36,492 bases of DNA from Pseudomonadota bacterium (GCA_021805245.1 JAJZFS010000022.1:1-36492), one strand, 5' to 3'. Numbered from the stretch's first letter, positions 7,573-16,968 are shown. Notes: generated by a model from the sequence alone, not told the origin. Program-made: numbers and translations.

Positions 7573-8067
7573 ATGCATACCGCCCCGACCGATGGAAACA
7601 GTTTGACAAAACAACAACATAACATTCTTATTCTCAACGGCCCGAACCTGAATATGCTTGGCGTTCGCGAACCCGACGTGTATGGATTCAAGAACCTGAG
7701 CGCCATCGCGCTGGAGTGCGAGGAATACGCCAGCGAGCTGGGCTGCACCATCGACTTCCGCCAGACCAACATCGAGGGCGAGCTGGTGACGATTATTCAG
7801 GAGGCTGCCTCCCGCAACGGCGTTTCGGCGTGCGCGGGGGTCATTATAAACGGCGGAGCCTATGCGCATACGTCCATCGCGCTGGCCGACGCCTTGAGGA
7901 TACTGGAGGTACCGATTATAGAAGTGCATATCACCAACACGTACAAGCGCGAGCCGTACCGTCATCACTCCTATATCGCGGAAACGGCGCAGGGCGTCAT
8001 CTGCGGGTTCGGCGGCCACGGCTACCTGCTCGCGCTCGACGCGATGCGCGCGCTGTTAGAAGAATAA
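7573..8067 (+). CDS. aroQ: 3-dehydroquinate dehydratase, type II
   Basis: Dehydrates 3-dehydroquinate to 3-dehydroshikimate in the shikimate pathway; type II enzymes are dodecamers. The core begins [15 protein letters not shown], followed by REPDVYG (active-site Tyr/Arg loop), [26 protein letters not shown] with the catalytic His, and EVHITN. From the ATG at 7573 it has 164 residues, about 15–20 more than usual. A TTG at 7603 preceded by GATGGAAA gives 154 residues and a family-like N-terminus and may be the true start. First gene of an aroQ–accB–accC run. Confidence 0.95.
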   Translation: MHTAPTDGNSLTKQQHNILILNGPNLNMLGVREPDVYGFKNLSAIALECEEYASELGCTIDFRQTNIEGELVTIIQEAASRNGVSACAGVIINGGAYAHTSIALADALRILEVPIIEVHITNTYKREPYRHHSYIAETAQGVICGFGGHGYLLALDAMRALLEE

Positions 8068-8117
8068 CCTTGGAGAAAACAAAAAAAATGCCCACGAAAT
8101 CTGAGAGGAAATCGAAA

Positions 8118-8570
8118 ATGGCTCCCATGAAGATCGACCACGACGCCATCCGCAATCTGGCGACGCTGCTGACCGAGACCGACCTGACCGAAATCGAGAT
8201 CGCCGAGGGCGACAAGCGCATCCGTGTGACGCGCACCGTGACGGCGCAGGTCTTTTCCGCGCCCGCGAACATGCCGCAAACCGCGCCCGCCGCGAATGCC
8301 GCCGCCGCCGATGAGGGCATGGATCTCGAAAACCATCCGGGCGCCGTCAAATCGCCGATGGTCGGCACGGTTTACCTGCAGCCCGAGCCTTCCGCCCCCG
8401 CGTTCATCGCCAAGGGCCAGCCCGTGCAGGCGGGCGACACGCTGCTGATTATCGAGGCGATGAAGGTCATGAACCCGATCAAGGCCGACAGGGGCGGCAC
8501 GATCATGGAAATTCTCGTCGATGACAGCCAGCCGGTCGAATTCGGCCAGCCGCTGGTGATCATCGTTTAA
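8118..8570 (+). CDS. accB: Acetyl-CoA carboxylase biotin carboxyl carrier protein
   Basis: Carries the biotin that shuttles CO2 between biotin carboxylase and carboxyltransferase in the first step of fatty acid synthesis. 150 residues: an N-terminal helical part ([18 protein letters not shown]), an Ala/Pro-rich linker at about 45–65, and a biotinyl domain from about 76 ([10 protein letters not shown]) with E-A-M-K116-V-M-N, where K116 is biotinylated. The ATG at 8118 has AGAGGAA 7 nt upstream and matches family N-termini. An in-frame ATG at 8088 would add ten residues and also has a weaker TGGAGA upstream. accC follows after 15 nt. Confidence 0.97.
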   Translation: MAPMKIDHDAIRNLATLLTETDLTEIEIAEGDKRIRVTRTVTAQVFSAPANMPQTAPAANAAAADEGMDLENHPGAVKSPMVGTVYLQPEPSAPAFIAKGQPVQAGDTLLIIEAMKVMNPIKADRGGTIMEILVDDSQPVEFGQPLVIIV

Positions 8571-8585
8571 AACCGGACGCATAGC

Positions 8586-9949
<1,364 letters not shown>

Positions 9950-9953
<4 letters not shown>

Positions 9954-10621
9954 GAAAACTCGTCGCATCCATCTTCAGCGTCTTCATGATTATCGGGCTC
10001 GTTCCCGCCCTGCTCATTCCCGCATTCCACGCCCGCGCCCTGTCAAAAACAGCGCCCGCCGGACCTGCGGGCGGGGCCTCCTCCGGGGCTTCGCCGGAGA
10101 CCTTCGCCTACGACCCGCTGCACACGCAGGTTTTCTTCACCATCAACCATATGGGGTTCACCACCGTGCGCGGCCGCTTCAACACGTTCCGCGGCACCTT
10201 CACGCTCGATGAAAAGACCCCCGCGCTGTCGCGCGCCGATTTTACCATCGACTCTGCCAGCGTCGACATGGCGTCGGACATCTGGGACAAGCACATCATG
10301 GATGATTTCCTTGATACCGCGCATTACCCGACGATCACTTTCGCAAGCACCAAAGTCGTGCAGACGGGACAGAAAACCGCGCTTCTGACCGGCAACCTCA
10401 CGCTCCACGGCGTGACCAAGCCGGTCACGCTCCATGTCACGCTCAACAAGGTCGGCCCCAACCCGTTCATGTCGGATCGCGTCGACGCCGGCTTTCAGGT
10501 CACCGGCGACATCAGGCGCTCGGACTTCGGCATGAGCAAATTCATCCCCGTCGTCGGGGACGATGTCGGCATCGACATCGCCGTCGATGGTTTCCGTCAG
10601 GACTTTAAACTCAATAAATAG
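9950..10621 (+). CDS. YceI-family periplasmic lipid-binding protein
   Basis: 223 residues. N-terminal export signal: basic MRKLVAS, a hydrophobic stretch (FSVFMIIGLVPALLIPAF) and small residues to about 30. The YceI lipocalin-like barrel then runs from about 52 (FAYDPLHTQVFFTINHMGF) and includes FTIDSASVDM, DDFLDTAHYPTITFAS, LTGNLTLHGVTKPVTL and RRSDFGM. YceI proteins bind polyisoprenoid or ubiquinone-like lipids in the periplasm. Starts with GTG overlapping the accC stop. The next gene fuses cytochrome b561 to a second YceI domain; yceI beside a b561 gene is a known pairing (yceI/yceJ in E. coli). Confidence 0.92.
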
Positions 10622-10636
10622 GGAGGCCTCAGACCC

Positions 10637-11872
10637 ATGACCCTCAAAAACACGCCCGAGACCTACGGCAGCGTCAGCAAATTCCTGCACTGGACGGTCG
10701 CCGCCATCGTCATCTTCCAGCTGATCGTCGGCTCGTGGATGGGCGACCTGCCGAAGGGCGACTTCAAGCTCGAAACCGTTCTCCTGCACAAATCGCTCGG
10801 CATCCTTGTGCTGTTTCTGATCGTGCTGCGCATCCTCTGGCATCTTTTCAGCCGCCGGCCGCAGCCCGTCCCGACCCTGACGAAGTGGGAACGCATCGGC
10901 GCCCGCGCGCTGCATGACAGCTTTTACATCCTGCTCATCGCCATGCCGCTGACCGGCTGGGCGATGTCGTCCGGCTACGGCGCGTCTGTGCACTTTTTCG
11001 GCCTCTTCACGCTGCCGGACTTCGTCGCCAAGAGCAAGGCCGCGGCGCATTTCTACCGCGAGGCGCACGGCTATATCAGCGACGTGCTGATCGCCGTCGT
11101 CTGCGCGCACGCGGGCGCGGCGCTGATGCACCACTTCTATAAAAAGGACAACGTGCTGAAGCGCATGCTGCCCGCGCTGTTCGGCCTCGCGCTGCTCGGC
11201 GGCGGCGCCCTCCACGCGCAGGCCGCGGTGCCGGCGGCAAAAGCAAATATTGCCGCGAACGCGGAAAAGGCAAGTATTGCCGCGAACGCGGAAAAGGCAA
11301 GTATTGCCGCGAACGCGGAAAAGGCAAGTATTGCCGCGAACGCGGCAGTGCAAAACTGGACGGTGGTGCACGACAAAAGCGCCATCACCTTCAAGCCGAC
11401 GCAGCTCGGCAGCGCCTTCACCGGACATTTCGGCGTTTTCGCCGCCACGATCGCCTTTTCGCCCGACGACCTCGCCCACAGCCATGTCATGATCGACGTG
11501 CATATGAGCACCGCCACGACCGGCGCGCCCGACCGCGACGCCAACCTGATGAGCGGCGAATGGTTCAATGTCGCGCAATTCCCCGACGCCGTATTCACCT
11601 CGACCGCCTTTCATAAAGTCGGCAAGGACGCCTTCGCCGCCGACGGCACCCTGACGATCAAAGGCGTCTCCGTTCCGGTGCGGCTGCCTTTCAGGCTCGA
11701 CATCAAGGCCGGCACGCACGGCGAACAGGTCGCCACCGCCGACGGCGCGGTGACGCTCGACCGCACCGCGTTCAACATCGGCACGGGGCGGTGGAAGAGT
11801 GCGGACGTTATCGCAAATCAGGTGCCGGTTCAATTTCACATCACCGCCATCAGCGCCCAATCGCATACATAA
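10637..11872 (+). CDS. Cytochrome b561 fused to a YceI domain
   Basis: 411 residues. Residues 1–175 are a four-helix cytochrome b561 of the CybB type, with candidate haem ligands H18, H51, H144 and H158 spaced as in E. coli CybB. Residues about 175–197 look like a signal peptide (KRMLPALFGLALLGGGALHA, then QA), giving either a fifth helix or an internal cleavage site. A low-complexity linker of SIAANAEKA repeats spans about 204–237. Residues about 240–411 are a YceI barrel (WTVVHDKSAITF, GHFGVF, EWFNVAQFPDAVFTSTAF, LTIKGVSVPVRLPF). Likely a quinone-linked haem protein with a periplasmic lipid-binding domain. GGGAGG lies 10 nt before the ATG. Confidence 0.92.
   Translation: MTLKNTPETYGSVSKFLHWTVAAIVIFQLIVGSWMGDLPKGDFKLETVLLHKSLGILVLFLIVLRILWHLFSRRPQPVPTLTKWERIGARALHDSFYILLIAMPLTGWAMSSGYGASVHFFGLFTLPDFVAKSKAAAHFYREAHGYISDVLIAVVCAHAGAALMHHFYKKDNVLKRMLPALFGLALLGGGALHAQAAVPAAKANIAANAEKASIAANAEKASIAANAEKASIAANAAVQNWTVVHDKSAITFKPTQLGSAFTGHFGVFAATIAFSPDDLAHSHVMIDVHMSTATTGAPDRDANLMSGEWFNVAQFPDAVFTSTAFHKVGKDAFAADGTLTIKGVSVPVRLPFRLDIKAGTHGEQVATADGAVTLDRTAFNIGTGRWKSADVIANQVPVQFHITAISAQSHT
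11248..11345 (+). repeat. 27-bp tandem repeat array (3 full plus 1 partial copy) in the b561–YceI linker
   Basis: Identical 27-nt units at 11248–11274, 11275–11301 and 11302–11328, then 17 nt of a fourth. Each encodes nine residues (SIAANAEKA) and contains the self-complementary CCGCGAACGCGG. The DNA identity of the copies indicates recent expansion, so copy number may vary between strains. Confidence 0.95.
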
Positions 11873-11910
11873 GGCCCGCCGCCTCTTTAATATGTCGATT
11901 CATGCCCCTG

Positions 11911-11932
11911 ATTTAACTATGATTTAGCTATA
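11911..11932 (+). repeat. Near-perfect 11-bp direct repeat upstream of the GST gene
   Basis: ATTTAACTATG is followed at once by ATTTAGCTATA (9 of 11 identical), one helical turn apart, 33 nt before the GST start. TTGTCCACA at 11939–11947 resembles a DnaA box with one mismatch. Could be an operator; weak evidence. Confidence 0.3.
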
Positions 11933-11965
11933 TGAGTTTTGTCCACAGTACGCTAGAGTCAGGTT

Positions 11966-12634
11966 ATGAGAACGCTCTACCATCTCTGGCTTCACCCTTT
12001 CTCGCGCAAGGTGCGTCTCGCCCTTGCCGAAAAGAAGCTCGACTTCGAGCTGAAGATCGAAAAAACCTGGGAGCGACGCACGGAGTTTCTCACCCTCAAT
12101 CCGGCGGGCGATGTGCCGGTGCTGGTCGAGCCGGACGGCACGACGCTCACCGACAGTCAGGTGATCTCGGAATATCTCAACGAAGTTTATAACACCGTCG
12201 ACCTGCTCGGCCACGATCCGCTGCAGCGCGCCGAGACGCGCCGCCTCACCGCGTGGTTCGACCAGAAATTCAACGGCGAGGTGACGGAAAATCTCGTCGG
12301 CGAAAAAATGATGAAGCGCTTCTTGAAGCAGGGCGAGCCTTCGGGCGCCAGCATCCGCGCCGGCCACGCCAACATCCACTATCATCTTGATTATATCGGC
12401 TTTCTGACCGAGCGCCGCCGCTGGCTGGCGGGCGAAAACATCTCTCTCGCCGATCTCGCCGCCGCGGCGCATCTCTCGACCATCGATTACATCGGCGACG
12501 TGCCGTGGGAAGAACATAAGGCCGCCAAGGACTGGTACGTGCGCATCAAGTCGCGCCCCAGCTTCAAGCCGCTGCTTGAAGACATGATTCCCGGTTTCTC
12601 GCCGCCAAGCCATTATCAGAATTTGGACTTTTAG
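11966..12634 (+). CDS. Glutathione S-transferase family protein
   Basis: 222 residues with GST architecture. The N-terminal thioredoxin-like domain (MRTLYHLWLHPFSRKVRLAL) has a Ser in the PFSRKV position that usually activates glutathione, and the cis-Pro GDVPVLVEPDGTTLTDSQVI segment binds the thiol. An all-helical C-terminal domain follows (about 90–205), including the N-capping box ISLADLAAAAHL. Catalytic substrate unknown. AGGTT just upstream is a weak ribosome site. It is followed after about 40 nt by an SDR-like gene in the same direction. In many alphaproteobacteria a GST gene neighbours queG and an SDR gene; queG is not here. Confidence 0.92.
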   Translation: MRTLYHLWLHPFSRKVRLALAEKKLDFELKIEKTWERRTEFLTLNPAGDVPVLVEPDGTTLTDSQVISEYLNEVYNTVDLLGHDPLQRAETRRLTAWFDQKFNGEVTENLVGEKMMKRFLKQGEPSGASIRAGHANIHYHLDYIGFLTERRRWLAGENISLADLAAAAHLSTIDYIGDVPWEEHKAAKDWYVRIKSRPSFKPLLEDMIPGFSPPSHYQNLDF

Positions 12635-12675
12635 GTTTTTTTGATTGAAGTCAATTTTTTAAAGGTATCAGCCCG

Positions 12676-13623
12676 TTGACGTCCGCGCCCGACACACCTG
12701 CAGCACAAAAGAAGCTCTTCTGTTTCGGATTCGGCTACACGGCGGGTTTTCTGGCCGGCCGGCTGATGGCCAGGGGCTGGCAGATCGCCGGCACGACGAC
12801 CTCCGCCAAAAAGCGCGATCTTCTCAGGAAAAGCGGCGTCGAGGCCATGCTGTTCGACCGCACCCATCCCATCGCCAACCCGGAAAGGGCCTTTGCGGAC
12901 GTGACGCACATGCTGTTCTCCGTGCCGCCGGATGCGGACGGCGACCCTGTGTTCAACATGCACGGCGCGGACATCGCGGCTTTGACCTCGCTGGAATGGG
13001 CGGGCTATCTTTCCACCACCGCCGTCTACGGCAATCAGGACGGCAACTGGGTGGATGAAACGACGCCGCCCGCGCCCGCCAGCAAACGCGGCAGCCAGCG
13101 CCTGAAAGCCGAAGAACAATGGCAGTCGCTGTATCTCAACGAAGGTTTGCCGCTGCATATCTTCCGCTGCGCCGGCATTTACGGGCCGGGCCGCAGCGCG
13201 CTCGACGTGGTGCGCGCGGGACAGGCGCGCTGCGTCGACAAGCCGGGGCATATGTTCAACCGCATTCATGTGGAGGATATCGCGCAAACGCTGCAGGCCT
13301 CCATCGCGCATCCCCGTCCCGGCGCGCTCTACAACCTCGCCGACGACGAGCCCTCGCCGAGCCACGCGGTGATCGGTTTTGCCTGCAACCTCATCGGCGC
13401 GGAAACGCCGCCGCTCGTGCCGTTCGAAAGCGCGGACATGGCGCCGATCGTGCGCAGCTTCTACAAGGACAACAAACGCGTGCGCAACGACATGATCAAG
13501 AACGAGCTCGGCGTGCAACTGCTCTATCCCGACTATCACAGCGGCCTCACGGCCTGCCTGGCCATCGAGCAGGAGACCTCGGACATGCTCAAACTTTCCG
13601 ACACGCCGCCCGAAGCGGAGTAG
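12676..13623 (+). CDS. NAD(P)-binding extended SDR (epimerase/dehydratase-like) protein
   Basis: 315 residues. Starts KLFCFGFGYTAGFLAGRL, a nucleotide-binding loop of the GxGYxA type found in atypical extended SDRs. YLSTTAVYGNQDGNWVDE supplies the Ser/Tyr region, RLKAEEQW takes the place of the usual YxxxK helix, and GIYGPGRSALDVV and FNRIHVEDIA follow. These resemble YeeZ-like sugar-epimerase relatives whose reaction is unknown. The only reasonable start is the TTG at 12676, with AAAGG 10 nt upstream; no ATG lies in frame before residue 30. No terminator seen before the AT-rich gap that follows. Confidence 0.85.
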   Translation: MTSAPDTPAAQKKLFCFGFGYTAGFLAGRLMARGWQIAGTTTSAKKRDLLRKSGVEAMLFDRTHPIANPERAFADVTHMLFSVPPDADGDPVFNMHGADIAALTSLEWAGYLSTTAVYGNQDGNWVDETTPPAPASKRGSQRLKAEEQWQSLYLNEGLPLHIFRCAGIYGPGRSALDVVRAGQARCVDKPGHMFNRIHVEDIAQTLQASIAHPRPGALYNLADDEPSPSHAVIGFACNLIGAETPPLVPFESADMAPIVRSFYKDNKRVRNDMIKNELGVQLLYPDYHSGLTACLAIEQETSDMLKLSDTPPEAE

Positions 13624-13700
13624 TTTTATATAGTATGGCGAAATAATCCTTTATTATTAACATATTATTGATATAAAGCGCACGCGTGACGGGGTAAAAA

Positions 13701-13714
13701 AAGAATCGATTCTT
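13701..13714. promoter_or_regulatory. Perfect 14-bp palindrome
   Basis: AAGAATCGATTCTT is fully self-complementary and lies 255 nt upstream of the ClpA-like start, beside CTTGAA. A candidate operator; no known binding factor is recognised. Confidence 0.35.
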
Positions 13715-13878
13715 GAAAAAAATAGGTTTTTCTAGAAATCCTGCGGACGCCCTGCCACACGCGCCCCCCATAAAAAAAACATAATATACTTTTGTTTTTC
13801 ATAATAATAATAATATTACATTTTTATATCTATATATGTAATTATATTTCCAAAAAACCATAATACATATAATTTTTC

Positions 13879-13907
13879 TTGATTAAAATAATCTTAATAG
13901 CTAATAC
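13879..13907 (+). promoter_or_regulatory. Candidate promoter of the ClpA-like gene
   Basis: TTGATT (13879–13884) and TAATAC (13902–13907) with a 17-nt spacer, giving a leader of about 55 nt. The -10 match is moderate. AGGAGA at 13957–13962, 6 nt before the ATG, is a strong ribosome-binding site. Confidence 0.4.
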
Positions 13908-13968
13908 TACGTAAACCGCAAGGACATAACTCTGATCCACCAAAAGACCTCTTATCAGGAGATATAAA

Positions 13969-16578
13969 ATGACAACAAACCCCGGCAACGAAGATTTCAC
14001 CGGCTTCCGCTTTCTGGTAGACGCCAAGACGAACAGACAATACGCTCTGGAATTCCAAGACGGCGCACCGACCCCGCCCTTGCACACCCATAACGGCGCG
14101 AAATTGACGCCGAACGAAACGATCGTCGCGTTCGACGACGCGCAGACCGTGACCACTTTCGGCGACCGCGCCACAATCACGACCGATGTGTACCAGATTA
14201 CCGACGAAAGCGACGCTACCGGCGCCCACTACGATATCCACATCGCCGCCGTGACCTACAAGGTTGTCAACGCCCCCGACGGCACGCTCGCTTTGGAACT
14301 CACCCCCGAATCCAAGCAGAACCTGATGGACGAAGGCTTCAACAGCTTCAAGGTGCCGACGCGCATCGAAGACGTCGGCACGCCCGTCGCGGGCGAGCCC
14401 GGCAAGTTCCACATTTCGCTGCCGCCGCAACACAAAAACGGCATCGCGGATGCCGCGCGCAAAGCACACAAGCAGCCCTCGACGCGTGAACTCGTCGAAG
14501 TCAGAAAACCCCGCCGCCCGCGCAAGGAATTCGACGCCGCCGCGCAGCGCAACTTCAAGATCAGCGACAGCCAGATCGAACAGGCCTTCGCCAAATACTG
14601 CCAGGACCTGACGGAACTGGCGCGCCAGGGCAAGCTCGACCCGATCGTCGGCCGCGATCAGGAAACCGATCAGGCCCTCAAAGTCCTGACCCGCCGCAAA
14701 CAGTCGAGCCTGTGCTTCACGGGCGAAGCCGGCGTCGGCAAAAGCGCCATGTTCTCGGGCATCGCCCAGCGAATCGTCGCCGAAGCCGACACGGGCAAGC
14801 TGCCGATCAGCCTGGAAGGCGCGCGCGTCATCCAGCTCGACCTGCAGTCCATGAACGCCGGCGCCCGCTACCGCGGCGACTTCGAAGAGCGCATCAAGCC
14901 GCTGATCGACGGTCTCGCGGAACGCGAAGGCACCTTCAAAGGCCAGAAGATCATCCTCGCCATCGACGAAATCCACTCGCAGCTGACGGCCGGCAAGGCC
15001 GAAGGCGGCTCCGACGCGGCGAACATGATGAAGCCGTTCCTCACCGCCAAGGGCGTGTCCGTCATGGGCACGACGACGGACAAGGAATACCGCAAGTTCA
15101 TCGAAAAAGATCCGGCCCTCTCGAGCCGCTTCGAAAAAATGCGCCTCGAACAACCCGATGAGGACACGACGCTGACCATTCTCAAGCGCCTGTGGCCGCT
15201 GACTGAAGAGCACAACGGCCTGACCGAAAAGCTCGCGGACGACGACTTCAAATACCTCATCACCATGACGAACCGCTACGCGCCGCAGGAAGCCCAGCCG
15301 CGCAAGGGTGAAAAGGCCATGAACATGGCCGCCACCTCGGCGGAATTCGAGGGCCGCACCGCCATCACGCGCAAAGACATCATCTCCGCCGTCTCGCAGA
15401 TGTCCGGCCTGTCGGTCGAATTCCTGTCGCAAAGCGACGCCCAGCACTTCGTCGAACTCAAGCAAAGACTGCCGCAGGAAGTCTTGGGTCAGCCCGACCT
15501 CAAGCACATCACCAGCGGCCTGGTCGGCGCGCGCGGCGGCCTCGCCAACCCGAAACAGCCCTGGGGCTGCTTCGTGCTGCAAGGCCCGACCGGTACCGGC
15601 AAGACGGAAACCGCCAAGGCGCTCGCCCGCTACCTGTTCGGCACGGAAGACGCGCTGATCACGGTCAACATGGCCGAGTACAGCGAGAAGCATTCCATCG
15701 CCCGTCTGATCGGCGCGCCTCCGGGCTACGTCGGCTTTGAAGACGCGGAGCCGGTGTTCGAAAAGGTCCGCCAGCGCCCCTACTCGATTCTCCTGCTGGA
15801 CGAAATCGAAAAGGCGCACCCGGACGTGTTCAACATCCTGCTGCCGATCCTCGAAGACGGCAAGACCAAGGACAACCACGAGAACATCATCATGTTCAAC
15901 AACGTCATCATCCTGATGACGACCAACGCCGGCGCGGCCGACGCCATGAATCTGATCGAAACAGGCGGCGCAACCGGCATGGGCTTTGATGATAACGTGC
16001 AGTCTCCGGCAGAGATGAAGCAGAAGCTCGAGAAGATCTACGAGAAGTCCCGCCAGAAGGCTAACGGCGGCCCGTTCGCGCCGGAAATGATCAACCGCAT
16101 CAACATGCTCGGCGGCTTCGTCACCTACATCCCGCTGGCGCAGGAAGTCGTTGCCAAGATCGCCAACAAGCAGATCAAGGACATCAGCAAGCGCCTCAGC
16201 AACGCCGACGGCCAGAACCTGCCGGGCGTGACGCTGTCGGTCACGGAAAAGGTGATGGATGAAATGTGCAAGCTGGGCTACAACCCCGCGATGGGCGCCC
16301 GCCCGATGCAGAAGGTCATCCGCGAGAAGATCATCAACCCGCTGACCGAATGGCTCATGATCAACCGCGAACAGGTCGAAAAGGCCGCGAAAGGCGGCGA
16401 CGTGAAACTGGTCATCAACTCGCTCGCGCTGGACGACATGGATAGCTACGTCGTTCCGCCGACGATCGAGAAGGCGACCCCGACCGCCAACGACAACGCC
16501 ACCACGGCGAAGATCACCGACACGCCGAAGCGCCGCCGCATAAAAAATGCGTCGCACGGCAAAGGCCCCTCGGCTTAA
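13969..16578 (+). CDS. ClpA-like double-AAA+ unfoldase with unfamiliar N-terminal region
   Basis: 869 residues. Residues 1 to about 190 resemble no Clp N-domain I know: they look strand-rich, with a basic stretch (RKPRRPRKEF) near the end. D1 follows: KLDPIVGRDQE, Walker A GEAGVGKS (252–259), pore loop AGARYRGDFEER, Walker B with D333-E334, and DPALSSRFEKM. D2: GPTGTGKT (539–546), pore loop GAPPGYVGFEDA, LLLDEIEKAHPDVFN with D611-E612, and Arg finger in MINRIN (R710). No coiled-coil M-domain lies between D1 and D2, so it is ClpA-like rather than a ClpB disaggregase. M671-G-F occupies the position of the ClpP-docking IGL/LGF loop. It probably unfolds proteins for ClpP; adaptor and substrates are unknown. 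A strong terminator follows. Confidence 0.88.
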   Translation: MTTNPGNEDFTGFRFLVDAKTNRQYALEFQDGAPTPPLHTHNGAKLTPNETIVAFDDAQTVTTFGDRATITTDVYQITDESDATGAHYDIHIAAVTYKVVNAPDGTLALELTPESKQNLMDEGFNSFKVPTRIEDVGTPVAGEPGKFHISLPPQHKNGIADAARKAHKQPSTRELVEVRKPRRPRKEFDAAAQRNFKISDSQIEQAFAKYCQDLTELARQGKLDPIVGRDQETDQALKVLTRRKQSSLCFTGEAGVGKSAMFSGIAQRIVAEADTGKLPISLEGARVIQLDLQSMNAGARYRGDFEERIKPLIDGLAEREGTFKGQKIILAIDEIHSQLTAGKAEGGSDAANMMKPFLTAKGVSVMGTTTDKEYRKFIEKDPALSSRFEKMRLEQPDEDTTLTILKRLWPLTEEHNGLTEKLADDDFKYLITMTNRYAPQEAQPRKGEKAMNMAATSAEFEGRTAITRKDIISAVSQMSGLSVEFLSQSDAQHFVELKQRLPQEVLGQPDLKHITSGLVGARGGLANPKQPWGCFVLQGPTGTGKTETAKALARYLFGTEDALITVNMAEYSEKHSIARLIGAPPGYVGFEDAEPVFEKVRQRPYSILLLDEIEKAHPDVFNILLPILEDGKTKDNHENIIMFNNVIILMTTNAGAADAMNLIETGGATGMGFDDNVQSPAEMKQKLEKIYEKSRQKANGGPFAPEMINRINMLGGFVTYIPLAQEVVAKIANKQIKDISKRLSNADGQNLPGVTLSVTEKVMDEMCKLGYNPAMGARPMQKVIREKIINPLTEWLMINREQVEKAAKGGDVKLVINSLALDDMDSYVVPPTIEKATPTANDNATTAKITDTPKRRRIKNASHGKGPSA

Positions 16579-16608
16579 ATCGCCGAGGGTTCACACCCGC
16601 TTTAAAAG

Positions 16609-16640
16609 AGACCCGGCTTTAAAAGGCCGGGTCTTTTTTT
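16609..16640. terminator. Strong rho-independent terminator, probably bidirectional
   Basis: GACCCGGC (16610–16617) and GCCGGGTC (16626–16633) form an 8-bp GC-rich stem with an 8-nt loop, followed by seven T on the plus strand. On the minus strand the hairpin is followed by TCTTTT, so it may also end the pilin transcript, whose stop codon lies in the T-tract. Confidence 0.9.
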
Positions 16641-16806
16641 AAAACCTGGCCACCATCGTGCCGATTGACTGGAACAATCCTTTGAGATCGCTGCCGACGG
16701 CAAACACGATCACGGAAATGGCGACGGCGATACCGCCGACGATCAGGCTGTATTCGATAGCCGTCGTCGCGCGCCTGTCCTGCAACAACAAGAGCAATTT
16801 ACGCAT
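16639..16806 (-). CDS. Flp/Fap-type pilin (type IVb)
   Basis: 55 residues. A short basic leader (MRKLLLLLQDRR) precedes ATTAIEYSLIVGGIAV, the Flp signature with Glu18-Tyr19 and a long hydrophobic helix, then GSDLKGLFQSIG. Flp pilins are cleaved by a TadV-type prepilin peptidase and assembled by the Tad machinery into adhesive pili. No tad/cpa genes are visible, so the gene is an orphan here. The ATG at 16806 has AAGGGGG 5 nt upstream; ATG and GTG codons slightly upstream (16821, 16827) are less likely. It is convergent with the ClpA-like gene and shares its terminator. Confidence 0.88.
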   Translation of the reverse strand: MRKLLLLLQDRRATTAIEYSLIVGGIAVAISVIVFAVGSDLKGLFQSIGTMVARF

Positions 16807-16968
16807 GGCCGCCCCCTTCATCTTCACCTTAACATTAATCCGGTTATTTATGCCTTAATTTATGTGAAATACTATGTAAATAACTGACTTGTCGCCCTTT
16901 TGCGCCGTTTGCTCTATATTCTTGCTTTGTATTTCTGTCAGTAGAATCAATGAGGAAAGCCAAAATCC

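Larger units (their letters stand above)
13624..13968. other. AT-rich 345-nt intergenic region before the ClpA-like gene
   Basis: No convincing gene. Much more AT-rich than the surroundings, with long A/T runs and an (ATA)n stretch at about 13802–13817. It contains a 14-bp perfect palindrome (13701–13714), TTTCTAGAAA near 13728–13737, and a promoter-like pair before the downstream gene. Short open frames here on the minus strand lack ribosome sites and look random. Confidence 0.6.

Noticed and set aside
11248-11345. Repeat array considered as a CRISPR
   Set aside because: Units are directly adjacent without spacers, in frame and coding; no cas genes.
12635-12675. T-rich stretch with TTGATTGAAGTCAA between GST and SDR considered as a terminator
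   Set aside because: Only a 4-bp AT-rich stem is possible, too weak for a rho-independent terminator.
13589-13771. 60-residue minus-strand frame in the AT-rich gap
   Set aside because: Low-complexity Phe/Lys/Ile content expected from AT-rich DNA, no ribosome site, and it overlaps the end of the SDR gene.
13894-16557. Very long open frame on the minus strand across the ClpA-like gene
   Set aside because: Composition (Arg, Val, Leu, His-rich, no domain) is that of the antisense of a high-GC gene; the plus strand has clear AAA+ motifs, a ribosome site and a terminator.
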